Assembly: GCA_945862265.1 (NCBI GenBank)
Contig: CAMAXP010000001.1
Coordinates: 114,188-178,187 of the forward strand
Direction: 5' to 3'
Length of the DNA: 64,000 nucleotides
Source of the DNA: Bordetella parapertussis
GTDB taxonomy: Bacteria > Pseudomonadota > Gammaproteobacteria > Burkholderiales > SG8-39
Under the pieces are notes generated by a model, which made no database searches, had not been told where the DNA came from, and worked only from the letters and a program-made list of their open reading frames with translations. Both the position numbers and the translations under genes were made by a program. Position 1 is the stretch's first letter, and each line of letters opens with the position of its first letter. Below are positions 36,865 through 44,672 of the stretch, one piece after another.

Positions 36865-37685
36865 GGGTACCGGTCGCCCCGGTGCTGCGGCACGTGGTGC
36901 TCATGACCGCCGCCGCGCTGGTCCTGCTGCCGTTTGCATGGATGGTGGCGACTTCGCTCAAGCCTCCCGCGGAAATATTCGCAGACCATATCCGCTGGTG
37001 GCCCGACCGGTTCTACGGCGTCGAGAACTACACGGCCGCCTTCACCAAGGCGCCGCTGGGACGGTTCCTCCTCAACGGCGCGATCGTGACCGTGTCGATT
37101 TTCGTGATCCAGGTGCTGGTGGCGCTGCCGGCGTCCTACGCGCTGGCCAAGCTGCGGTTCCTCGGCAGGGACGCGCTCTTCGCGGCTGTACTGCTGTGCC
37201 TGCTGATCCCGCCGCATGCCGTGGCGGTGCCGGTCTTCCTGATGCTGCACAGCGTGGGCTTGCTCAACAGCTATGCAGCGCTCGTGGTGCCGTGGACGAT
37301 CTCGGTCTTCGGCATCTTCCTGATGCGCCAGTTCTTCATGACCGTGCCGGACGACCTCGTGGACGCGGCCCGCATGGATGGGATCTCCGAGTTCGGGATT
37401 GTGTGGCGCGTGATGCTGCCGACCGCGGTCCCGGCGCTGACCGCCTTCGGTATTTTTTCGGTTGTCGCGCACTGGAACGACTATTTCTGGCCGCTGATCG
37501 TCATCAACGACCAGGCGCTCTTCACGCCGCCGCTGGGCGTCGCCCACTTCCGCAATGAGGACGCGGGCACCGATTTCGGGCCGCTGATGGCGGCCGCAAC
37601 CCTGATCATCGCGCCGCTGATTGCGGGGTTCGTCCTCGCGCAGCGGCGGTTCATCGAGGGAATTTCCCTCACTGGCATGAAGTAG
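36861..37685 (+). CDS. ugpE: ABC importer permease, UgpE/MalG type
   Basis: A 274-residue permease of the CUT1 type. The N-terminal LPFAWMVATSLKPPAEIF and the EAA-like loop DAARMDGISEFGIVWRVMLP (about residues 169-188) are characteristic, followed by a helix with HWNDYFWPLIV. It overlaps ugpA by 4 bp (ATGA) and forms the second half of the channel. Confidence 0.82.
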   Translation: MRVPVAPVLRHVVLMTAAALVLLPFAWMVATSLKPPAEIFADHIRWWPDRFYGVENYTAAFTKAPLGRFLLNGAIVTVSIFVIQVLVALPASYALAKLRFLGRDALFAAVLLCLLIPPHAVAVPVFLMLHSVGLLNSYAALVVPWTISVFGIFLMRQFFMTVPDDLVDAARMDGISEFGIVWRVMLPTAVPALTAFGIFSVVAHWNDYFWPLIVINDQALFTPPLGVAHFRNEDAGTDFGPLMAAATLIIAPLIAGFVLAQRRFIEGISLTGMK

Positions 37686-37710
37686 CAACCCAACCGAAAG
37701 GACCCGATCC

Positions 37711-38991
37711 ATGGAGAACCGCTTGAAGACCCTCTTTACCCGCATCGTGACCGCCGCATTGGCAGGCGTCGCCGTCACGGCGTCCGCCCAGGCGCCCGTC
37801 GAGATATCCGTGCAGTACCCGTACCCGGAGCTGTTCGAGGAAACGCACAAGCAGCTGACGGCGGAGTTCGCCAAGGTGCACCCGGAAATCAAGCTCAGCT
37901 ACCGTGCGCCTTACACCAGCTACGAGGAAGGCACGCAGAAGGTTCTCCGCGAGGCAATCACCAAGCAGATGCCTGATGTCACCTTCCAGGGCCTGAACCG
38001 CATCCGCGTCCTGGTGGATCGCGGCCTCGTGGTGCCGCTGGACGGATACATCAAGGCCGAGAAGAACTTCAGCGAGCAGGGCTTCCACAAGGCCATGTTC
38101 GACATCGGCACGGCCAACGGCAAGGTCTACGCAGTGCCGTTCGCGATTTCCCTGCCGATCAGCTATTACAACCTCGACCTCGTGCGCAAGGCGGGCGGGG
38201 ACCCGAACAACCTTCCCAAGACCTGGGACGAGGTCATCGCGCTGGCGAAGAAGATCAAGGCGCTCGGCCCCGACATCAACGGCGTGACCTACGCTTGGGA
38301 CATCACCGGCAACTGGCTGTGGCAGGCGCCGGTGTTCAGCCAGGGCGGCACGATGCTCGATGCGAAGGAGATCAAGGTCGCCTTCGACGGTCCCGCAGGG
38401 CAGTTCGCGATGGACACCCTCGCCCGGCTGGTGAGCGATGGCGGGATGCCCAACCTCTCGCAGCCCGACATGCGCAGCGCTTTCGCGGCCGGCAAGACCG
38501 GCATCCACTTCACCTCGACCTCCGACCTCACCAAGGTCACCGGCATGATCGACGGAAAGTTCGAGCTGAAGACGCAGGTGTTCCCCGGCGTGAAGGACGC
38601 CGGCAAGCTGCCGGCCGGCGGCAATGTGGTGATGGTTCTCGCGACCACGCCCGCCAAGCAGAAGGCCGCGTGGGAGTTCGTCAAGTTCGCGACGGGCCCG
38701 CTGGGTGCCTCGATCATGGCCAAGACCACCGGCTACATGCCGCCCAACAAGGTGGCCAATGAGGTTCACATGAAGGATTTCTACCAGAAGAACCCGAACC
38801 ACTACACCGCGGTGCGCCAGCTGCCCTACCTCACCGGCTGGTACGCCTTCCCCGGCGACAACGGCCTGAAGATCACCGACGTCATCAAGGACCACCTCCA
38901 GTCGGTGGTGAGCGGCCAGCGTGCTGCCGAGCCGCGCAAGGTGCTCGCCGACATGACCCAGGACGTCCAGAAACTGCTGCCGAGGAAATAG
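37711..38991 (+). CDS. ugpB: Periplasmic binding protein of the UgpB type
   Basis: A 426-residue extracellular solute-binding protein (SBP_bac_1 family) with a signal peptide (TRIVTAALAGVAVTASAQA). Family features are VEISVQYPYPELFEETHKQL, MPDVTFQGLNRIRVL, FAISLPISYYNLDLVRKAGGDPNNLPKTWDEVIALA, and a GNVVMVLATTPAKQKAAWEFVKF stretch. It delivers substrate to UgpA/E. In canonical ugp operons the binding protein is first; here it is fourth. Ligand assignment is by context. Confidence 0.82.
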   Translation: MENRLKTLFTRIVTAALAGVAVTASAQAPVEISVQYPYPELFEETHKQLTAEFAKVHPEIKLSYRAPYTSYEEGTQKVLREAITKQMPDVTFQGLNRIRVLVDRGLVVPLDGYIKAEKNFSEQGFHKAMFDIGTANGKVYAVPFAISLPISYYNLDLVRKAGGDPNNLPKTWDEVIALAKKIKALGPDINGVTYAWDITGNWLWQAPVFSQGGTMLDAKEIKVAFDGPAGQFAMDTLARLVSDGGMPNLSQPDMRSAFAAGKTGIHFTSTSDLTKVTGMIDGKFELKTQVFPGVKDAGKLPAGGNVVMVLATTPAKQKAAWEFVKFATGPLGASIMAKTTGYMPPNKVANEVHMKDFYQKNPNHYTAVRQLPYLTGWYAFPGDNGLKITDVIKDHLQSVVSGQRAAEPRKVLADMTQDVQKLLPRK

Positions 38992-38995
38992 GCCC

Positions 38996-39829
38996 ATGAA
39001 AATCATCCACCTGACCGATCCCCATTTCGTGAAACCGGGCACGCGGCTGTATGGGCTGGATCCGCGCGAGCGGCTCGACCTCGCCATCGCGAGCATCAAT
39101 TCGCTGCATGCAGATGCGGACCTGGTCGCCATCACGGGGGATCTTGCGCACTGGGGCGAATCGGAGGCCTATGTCGAATTGCGCGATTGCCTCGACGCAC
39201 TGCGGGTTCCCTGTGTGCCGATCCTCGGCAACCACGATGACCGCCGGCTGTTCCTCGAACTGTTTCCGGAGGCGCTGCAAGACGCCAACGGCTTTATCCA
39301 AGGTGTGCGCGAGACGTCGGCGGGGCGGCTGCTGTTTCTCGACACCAACCAGCCCGACACGCACATGGGCTGGTACTGCGAGCAGCGCATGGCCTGGCTT
39401 GCGGCGCGGCTGGCCGAAGGCGGCGACACGCCGGTGTTCCTCTTCATGCACCACCCGCCCTTCGACGTTGGCATCGGCGCGATGGACCGGATCGGCCTCG
39501 TGCAGCGCGCCCAGTTCGCCGCAACGCTGGCGCCGCACATGGGCAGGATCCGCCACCTATTCTTTGGTCATGTGCACCGTCCGATCAGCGGCAGCTGGCT
39601 CGGCCTGCCGTTCTCCACGCTGCGCGCGACCAACCACCAGGTGTGGCTCGATTTCAGCGCCGAGGTGGACATTCCCGGCAGCCACGAGCCACCCGCCTAT
39701 GCGGTGGTACTGGTCGACGACGAGCGCGTGGTGGTGCACAACCACGACTTCCTCGATTCGAGCCGCAAGTTCTCGCTGGGAGAGCAGGTGGCGGAGGATC
39801 GCAAGTCCGCCGTAGTCATGCCCGCCTGA
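38996..39829 (+). CDS. GpdQ-like metallophosphodiesterase
   Basis: A 277-residue binuclear metallophosphoesterase of the class III cyclic-nucleotide PDE/GpdQ group. Metal motifs: DPHF (DxH), GDLAHWG (GDxx), GNHDD (GNHD), MHHPP and GHVHRP (GHxH), all intact. The N-terminal MKIIHLTDPHFVKPGTRLYGLDP strongly recalls the glycerophosphodiesterase GpdQ, also about 274 residues. It starts 4 bp after the binding-protein gene. The likely task is to split imported glycerophosphodiesters into glycerol-3-phosphate and an alcohol; cAMP hydrolysis is the alternative. Confidence 0.82.
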   Translation: MKIIHLTDPHFVKPGTRLYGLDPRERLDLAIASINSLHADADLVAITGDLAHWGESEAYVELRDCLDALRVPCVPILGNHDDRRLFLELFPEALQDANGFIQGVRETSAGRLLFLDTNQPDTHMGWYCEQRMAWLAARLAEGGDTPVFLFMHHPPFDVGIGAMDRIGLVQRAQFAATLAPHMGRIRHLFFGHVHRPISGSWLGLPFSTLRATNHQVWLDFSAEVDIPGSHEPPAYAVVLVDDERVVVHNHDFLDSSRKFSLGEQVAEDRKSAVVMPA

Positions 39830-39842
39830 TCGATGCAATCCG

Positions 39843-39872
39843 CAGCGTGAATGTCACAAGACATTCACGCTG
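39843..39872. repeat. 13-bp perfect inverted repeat after the ugp-like operon
   Basis: Arms CAGCGTGAATGTC (39843-39855) and its exact complement (39860-39872) surround an ACAA loop, 13 bp past the phosphodiesterase stop. No U-tract follows. It may act as an RNA-stabilising hairpin or weak terminator, or as a protein-binding dyad. Confidence 0.75.
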
Positions 39873-39916
39873 ACGCCGCGCTTGGCTCGCGGTGCTTAAC
39901 ATGCCAACATTGCAGG

Positions 39917-40762
39917 ATGATGTCAGCCAACGTCTTCCTGTGGTGGGTTCTGCTTTGTGTCGTGAGCGTGCTCAACATTGCCGCGTGGTCGGTGTCGTTT
40001 GCCGCGCTTTCGCGCCGCCAGTCCGTGCTTCCCGCGTGGGTCTACGAGCGCCGCCGCCTCCAGCTTTTGCTTTCGGCCGGGTATGTATTCGGCTGTGCGT
40101 TCCGCTCCGCGTTGCCCGTGTACGACGTCGGACGCGTGTGCCTGTTCGATACCTGGCTGTCGAGCGTGATTGTCGGCCGCTCGGTGGCAACGTTTGCCGA
40201 ACTGTGCTTTGCGCTCCAGTGGGCGCTGATGCTGGGCGAGATATCCCGCGCGACCGGCAGTGGTGTGGGACGGGTGACCGCAAAGGTCGTGGTCCCGCTC
40301 ATCGCAATTGCGGAGACCTTCTCCTGGTATTCAGTGTTGACGACCTCCAACCTCGGGCATGTGGCGGAGGAGTCGATCTGGGGCCTCTGCGCGGCGCTGA
40401 TGGTCGTCAGCCTGATCGCCATCTGGCCACGCTGCAGCGCCTCGATGCGCCCGATGCTCGCCGCCTGGTGCGCGGCCGGGATAGCCTATGTGGCCTTCAT
40501 GTTCCTCGTCGATGTGCCCATGTACTGGTCACGCTGGATCGCGGATGAGGCCCTCGGCCGAAATTACCTCAGCATTGCGCAGGGCGTGCTCGACGTGTCC
40601 GACCGCTGGGTGGTCTCGCATCGCTGGGAAGACTGGCAGAGCGAGGTGGCCTGGATGTCGCTCTACTTCAGCGTGGCGGTGTGGATGAGCATTGCGCTCA
40701 TCCATGCGCCACATGCGCCTGCCCAAAGTCCGCTCTGGGCGGGCCGCGAAGTTACGGATTGA
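39917..40762 (+). CDS. Polytopic membrane protein of unknown function
   Basis: A 281-residue protein with about seven hydrophobic helices (VFLWWVLLCVVSVLNIAAWSV at the start, VAWMSLYFSVAVWMSIALIHA at the end). Conserved-looking polar residues lie between helices (FRSALPVYDVGRVCLFDTWLSSVIVGRSVAT). No family is recognised. ATG 39917 or 39920 is preferred (AGG upstream); the longer frame has no membrane-protein-like start. It is isolated between two 13-bp hairpins and sits between the Ugp-like and phn clusters, so a role in phosphorus metabolism is possible but only positional. Confidence 0.7.
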   Translation: MMSANVFLWWVLLCVVSVLNIAAWSVSFAALSRRQSVLPAWVYERRRLQLLLSAGYVFGCAFRSALPVYDVGRVCLFDTWLSSVIVGRSVATFAELCFALQWALMLGEISRATGSGVGRVTAKVVVPLIAIAETFSWYSVLTTSNLGHVAEESIWGLCAALMVVSLIAIWPRCSASMRPMLAAWCAAGIAYVAFMFLVDVPMYWSRWIADEALGRNYLSIAQGVLDVSDRWVVSHRWEDWQSEVAWMSLYFSVAVWMSIALIHAPHAPAQSPLWAGREVTD

Positions 40763-40811
40763 TGGCAGGGTTATCCACATTTTTTGTGGATAACCCTGTG
40801 GACGAATCCGT
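40754..40811. repeat. Two-tier palindrome containing paired perfect DnaA boxes
   Basis: Inner arms AGGGTTATCCACA (40767-40779) and its complement (40785-40797) enclose a TTTTT loop. Outer arms ACGGATT (40754-40760) and AATCCGT (40805-40811) add a second stem, and TTTT ends at 40814. Each inner arm contains the 9-mer TTATCCACA, the DnaA-box consensus, in opposite orientations. It overlaps the stop of the upstream membrane-protein gene. It could be a transcription terminator, a DnaA-binding site, or both. Confidence 0.8.
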
Positions 40812-40877
40812 TTTGCGCGACCTTCCCCTCTGGAGGTCGCGTAGTTACGTCGCTGGTGAAAAAATAGGTGGCTGCAT

Positions 40878-41588
40878 TCAGGCGCCAAAGCGGATCCGCT
40901 CGACCAGCCTGAAGTCGGCGCCGGGCCCCGCTTCTTCGAACACGCACACGGAATCGAAGAACTCTGCGGGTATTTCAGAATGCACGAACCGGGCTTCGGC
41001 GTGGGCCTGTAGCACAGCGCGCAGCGTCTCGTCCTCCGGGAGGGGGCCGGTCAGCGAAAAGTGGAAATGAAACAGGTCCAGCACGTGGGGGTAGCCCCAG
41101 AGGTCGAGCATTCGAGCGGCGTGCGCGTCGAGTCGATGCGGGGCGCGTTTCGCGAGCTCCACCGCATTGAGTGGTGCGCGGTAGGCATCGAAGCGCATCA
41201 CGCACTCCGCGGCTACCGCGTTCGCGCGGTGGTCGTCGTGCGCCGGGACGAGTGCGAGGAAGTCTTCCAGCAGGCGAACCTGTAGCGGTGGCATCCGGAA
41301 CGGCGATTGAGCCGCGCCCCATGCGCGCACTTCGGCCAGCAGTTCCGTCAGCGTTCTTCCCTCGGCAAGACGGAACGGCGCCTTCAGCGTTGCGTGCAGC
41401 CCGTAGCGGCGGGGCGCGGCAGTGATTCCTGCAAACGCCTTCGCGTCGACTCCGCGCAGGCTGGGTTGTTCAAGCAGCCGTCCCGAAGCGGCGCAGCGGC
41501 CGAGCCATTCGGAGCCGAGTAGCCAGAGGGCGCTGGATACTTGCGGCGCAAAGTAGAGCGCGTAGCGCGGATCAGATTGCATAGTCAT
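40878..41588 (-). CDS. DUF1045 phosphonate-metabolism protein (2H phosphoesterase-like)
   Basis: A 236-residue protein of the DUF1045 family found in phosphonate operons. Two H-x-T/S motifs of the 2H phosphoesterase superfamily are visible: LHATLKAPF (about residues 65-73) and FHFHFSLTG (about 178-186). Start is ATG 41588 (MTMQSDPRYALYFAP) or ATG 41582 (MQSDPRY). It is divergent from phnG with only about 34 bp between the starts, and shares the Pho-box region. No phnP is seen in the window, so it may process a cyclic phosphate intermediate; this is inference. Confidence 0.85.
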   Translation of the reverse strand: MTMQSDPRYALYFAPQVSSALWLLGSEWLGRCAASGRLLEQPSLRGVDAKAFAGITAAPRRYGLHATLKAPFRLAEGRTLTELLAEVRAWGAAQSPFRMPPLQVRLLEDFLALVPAHDDHRANAVAAECVMRFDAYRAPLNAVELAKRAPHRLDAHAARMLDLWGYPHVLDLFHFHFSLTGPLPEDETLRAVLQAHAEARFVHSEIPAEFFDSVCVFEEAGPGADFRLVERIRFGA

Positions 41589-41615
41589 CAAACCTTCATG
41601 TGCCGACCCTAGTAT
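41582..41615 (+). promoter_or_regulatory. Pho-box promoter of the phn operon
   Basis: TAGTCATCAAACCTTCAT (41582-41599) matches the Pho-box consensus of two CTGTCAT-like 7-mers spaced by 4 nt at 13 of 18 positions. TAGTAT (41610-41615) lies exactly 10 nt downstream as a -10. The predicted transcript start would be at about 41622, next to the GTG of phnG. The box also overlaps the start of the divergent DUF1045 gene. Confidence 0.65.
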
Positions 41616-41622
41616 CGGCGCC

Positions 41623-42105
41623 GTGAACAATTCTGCCCCACATACATTTCAATCCGTTGACGTAAAGGCCAACGCCGAGCGGCAGCACTGGATCGGCGTG
41701 CTTGCGCGTGCCGACCTAGCGTTGCTTGAGTCCGGCATGGCGGGCCTCGCGCCGCATGGGTTCGACTGGCTCCGGCTACCGGAGACCGGCTTGATGATGG
41801 TACGCGCGAGGGCCGGTGGGACCGGCGAGCGCTTCAATTTCGGCGAGATGACGGTCACCCGCTGCGCGCTGCGGCTCGCGAGCGGGGAGGCGGGCGTGGC
41901 GTATGTGCAGGGCCGCTCCAAAAGGCGCGCCGAGTTGGCAGCGCTCGCCGACGCCTTGCTGCAGACCCAGGCTGGTGCGGCCGCCGTGCGCAACGCGGTC
42001 TTGCATCCCGCGGAGCGCGCGCTGGCTGATGAGGCCACTCGCATGCAGCGCCGTGCGCAAGCGACGCGCGTGGAGTTCTTCACCGTCGCCCGGGAGGCGG
42101 GATGA
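41623..42105 (+). CDS. phnG: C-P lyase core subunit PhnG
   Basis: A 160-residue subunit of the PhnGHIJ carbon-phosphorus lyase core. The family pattern is ERQHWIGVLARAD at the start, then ETGLMMVRARAGGTGERFNFGEMTVTRCALRL, YVQGRSKRRAELAALADALLQ and ATRVEFFTVAR at the end. The start GTG 41623 is the only start codon available before the conserved region. The predicted transcript begins about one base before it, implying a leaderless message. It overlaps phnH by 4 bp. Confidence 0.95.
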   Translation: MNNSAPHTFQSVDVKANAERQHWIGVLARADLALLESGMAGLAPHGFDWLRLPETGLMMVRARAGGTGERFNFGEMTVTRCALRLASGEAGVAYVQGRSKRRAELAALADALLQTQAGAAAVRNAVLHPAERALADEATRMQRRAQATRVEFFTVAREAG

Positions 42106-42707
42106 ACGCCGGCTTCGACCTTTCGCGCGTGGGCGCAGGGTTTGCGGATCCGGTGACCGCCAGCCAGGCTGTGTTCCGCGATTCCCTGGAGGCGTTGTCC
42201 CAACCCGGTCAACTGGTCGACATCTTGTCTACGGCCGAGGCGCCGGCGGGCGTGCATGCGGGCTCTTGCGCATTGCTGCTTGCGTTGCTCGACCAGGACA
42301 CGCGGCTGTGGCTCTCGCCCGCGCTCGCCAGCGGCGGCGCGCCGGGGTACTTCCGCTTCCACACGGGCTGCACATTGGCCGCTGAGCCCGCATCCGCTGA
42401 CTTTGCGCTCGTGGCCGAACCTTCCGAACTCCCCGCGCTGGAGGTCTTTGCAGCGGGCAGCGAAGCCTATCCCGACCGGTCGACCACGCTCGTCGTGCAG
42501 GTGGCCGCCCTCGAAGCAGGACGCGGCTGGACGCTGAGCGGGCCCGGCATCCGCAGCACGCGATGCCTTTCGGTCGGCGGCCTTGGCGAGGGCTTCGTCG
42601 CCCAGTGGGCGCAGAACCGGCGCGGTTTTCCCTGCGGCGTCGATGTGTTCATCACCTGTGGCGCCCGGATCGCCGGCTTGCCGCGCACCACGCGCCTGGA
42701 GGCTTGA
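42102..42707 (+). CDS. phnH: C-P lyase core subunit PhnH
   Basis: A 201-residue PhnH subunit, required for coupling phosphonate to ATP in the C-P lyase core. Conserved pieces are FADPVTASQAVFRDSLEALSQPGQ near the N-terminus, LALLDQDTRLWLSP, ADFALV, and the C-terminal GEGFVAQWAQNRRGFPCGVDVFITCG. It overlaps phnG (ATGA) and is 1 bp from phnI. Confidence 0.95.
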   Translation: MNAGFDLSRVGAGFADPVTASQAVFRDSLEALSQPGQLVDILSTAEAPAGVHAGSCALLLALLDQDTRLWLSPALASGGAPGYFRFHTGCTLAAEPASADFALVAEPSELPALEVFAAGSEAYPDRSTTLVVQVAALEAGRGWTLSGPGIRSTRCLSVGGLGEGFVAQWAQNRRGFPCGVDVFITCGARIAGLPRTTRLEA

Positions 42708-42708
42708 G

Positions 42709-43806
42709 ATGTACGTAGCAGTCAAAGGCGGCGAGCGCGCCATCCTCAATTCCTACGCATTGCTTGGCGAGGCGCGGCGTGGCGACGCCACCGTGCCGGA
42801 ACTGTCGGTCGCGCAGATTCGTGAGCAGCTTCGGCTTTCGGTGGATCGCGTCATGACGGAAGGGTCGGTCTACGACCCCGACCTCGCGGCCCTGGCCATC
42901 AAGCAGGCCGCCGGCGACCTGGTCGAGGCGATCTTCCTGTTGCGCGCCTACCGGGCCACGCTGCCGCGGCTGGGCTATACGCTGCCCATCGACACCGGCG
43001 CCATGTGCTTGTGGAGGCGCGTTTCGGCCACCTACAAGGACCTGCCCGGCGGGCAGGTGCTCGGCCCGACCTACGACTACACGCAGCGCCTGCTCGATTT
43101 CAAGCTCGAGGCCGAGGGCCAGGCCGTCGTAGCGCCTGAAGTGGCCAGTCCGTCGAACGACCCGGCGCCGCGCGTCGTGGACCTGCTCGGCGACGAAGGC
43201 CTGCTCGAGGCGCACCTGCCGCCGGCGGGCGACCCTGACCCGGCCGACCTGACCCGGGAGCCCTTGTCTTTCCCCGCGGATCGCGCCACCCGTCTGCAGA
43301 ACCTCGCGCGCGGGGATGAAGGGTTCCTCCTCGCCATGGGTTACTCCACGCAACGCGGCTACGCCAACTCCCACCCGTTCGCCGGGGAGATCCGCTACGG
43401 GCTGGTGGAGGTCGAACTCCAGCCGGAGGAGCTTGGCTTCCCGATCGTGATCGGCGAGATCGCGGTCACCGAATGCCAGATGGTGAACCAGTTCGCCGGG
43501 TCGAAGACCGAGCCGCCGCAGTTCACGCGCGGCTACGGCCTCGCCTTCGGTCACAGCGAGCGCAAGGCGATGGCGATGTCACTCGTTGACCGGGCGCTGC
43601 GCGCGACCGAACTTGGGGAAGACGTGAAGGCGCCGGCGCAGATGCAGGAGTTCGTGCTGTCCCATTCCGACAACCTCGAGGCGTCCGGGTTCGTGCAGCA
43701 CCTGAAGCTGCCGCACTACGTGGATTTCCAGGCCGAGCTCGAGCTCGTGCGCAAGATGCGCGCAGGCATGGCTGGGCCGGGCGAGACAACCAAGGAGGCC
43801 GCGTGA
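42709..43806 (+). CDS. phnI: C-P lyase core subunit PhnI
   Basis: A 365-residue subunit, the nucleosidase component that with G, H and L forms ribose-phosphonate triphosphate. The start MYVAVKGGERAILNSYALL is exact for the family, and later markers are GSVYDPDLAALAIKQAAGDLVEAIFLLRAYR, LPRLGYTLPIDT and AFGHSERKAMAMSLVDRAL. ATG 42709 follows GAG near the phnH stop. It overlaps phnJ by 4 bp. Confidence 0.96.
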   Translation: MYVAVKGGERAILNSYALLGEARRGDATVPELSVAQIREQLRLSVDRVMTEGSVYDPDLAALAIKQAAGDLVEAIFLLRAYRATLPRLGYTLPIDTGAMCLWRRVSATYKDLPGGQVLGPTYDYTQRLLDFKLEAEGQAVVAPEVASPSNDPAPRVVDLLGDEGLLEAHLPPAGDPDPADLTREPLSFPADRATRLQNLARGDEGFLLAMGYSTQRGYANSHPFAGEIRYGLVEVELQPEELGFPIVIGEIAVTECQMVNQFAGSKTEPPQFTRGYGLAFGHSERKAMAMSLVDRALRATELGEDVKAPAQMQEFVLSHSDNLEASGFVQHLKLPHYVDFQAELELVRKMRAGMAGPGETTKEAA

Positions 43807-44672
43807 GCGCGATCGACCTGCCAGCAGTCGTGGAGCGCGACCCGAACTTCAATTTCGGGTACCTCGACGAGCGCACCAAGCGCATGATCCGCCGCGCGAT
43901 CCTGAAGGCGGTGGCGATCCCGGGCTACCAGGTGCCCTTCGGTTCGCGCGAAATGCCCTTGCCCTATGGATGGGGGACGGGCGGCATCCAGGTCACGGCC
44001 TCGGTGATCGGCCCGGACGACGTGCTCAAGGTCATCGACCAGGGCGCTGACGACACGGTCAATGCGGTCAACATCCGGCGCTTCTTCCAGCGCACGACCG
44101 GCGTGGCCACCACGGAGCGCACGACGGAGGCCACCCTGATCCAGACGCGCCACCGCATCCCCGAGGTGCCGCTGGTCGAAGGGCAGGTCATCGTTTACCA
44201 GGTGCCGATGCCCGAGCCCCTGCAGAAGCTGGAGCCCCGCGAGGCCGAGACGCGTGCCATGCACGGCCTCGCCGAGTACGGCCTCATGCACGTGAAGCTC
44301 TACGAGGACATTGCCCGCTACGGGCATATCGCCACCACCTACGACTACCCGGTGATGGTCGACGGCCGCTACCTGATGGCGCCTTCGCCGATCCCCAAGT
44401 TCGACAACCCCAAGATGCACATGAACCCGGCCCTCCAGCTCTTCGGCGCGGGGCGCGAAAAGCGCATCTACGCGGTGCCGCCCTATACGAAGGTCGAGAG
44501 CCTGGCGTTCGACGACCACCCTTTCGAAGTGCAGCGCTGGGATAAGCCCTGCGAGCTGTGCGGGTCGCGCGACAGCTTCCTCGACGAAGTGATTACCGAC
44601 GACAAGGGCGGGCGCATGTTCGTCTGTTCCGATACGGACTACTGCCGCAGCCGGAGCGAATCGAATGGATAG
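43803..44672 (+). CDS. phnJ: C-P lyase PhnJ, radical-SAM carbon-phosphorus cleaving subunit
   Basis: A 289-residue catalytic subunit. It homolytically cleaves the C-P bond of ribose-1-phosphonate-5-phosphate using a 4Fe-4S cluster. The iron-sulfur and catalytic cysteines are intact in the C-terminus (CELCGSRDSF, then VCSDTDYC, about residues 243-276). The N-terminus FNFGYLDERTKRMIRRAILKAVAIPGYQVPF is diagnostic. It overlaps phnI by 4 bp and phnK by 8 bp. Confidence 0.97.
   Translation: MSAIDLPAVVERDPNFNFGYLDERTKRMIRRAILKAVAIPGYQVPFGSREMPLPYGWGTGGIQVTASVIGPDDVLKVIDQGADDTVNAVNIRRFFQRTTGVATTERTTEATLIQTRHRIPEVPLVEGQVIVYQVPMPEPLQKLEPREAETRAMHGLAEYGLMHVKLYEDIARYGHIATTYDYPVMVDGRYLMAPSPIPKFDNPKMHMNPALQLFGAGREKRIYAVPPYTKVESLAFDDHPFEVQRWDKPCELCGSRDSFLDEVITDDKGGRMFVCSDTDYCRSRSESNG

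Noticed and set aside
40816..40841. Inverted repeat CGCGACCT/AGGTCGCG as a terminator
   Set aside because: The stem is real but has a 10-nt loop and no U-tract on either strand; the stronger palindrome beside it is a better candidate.
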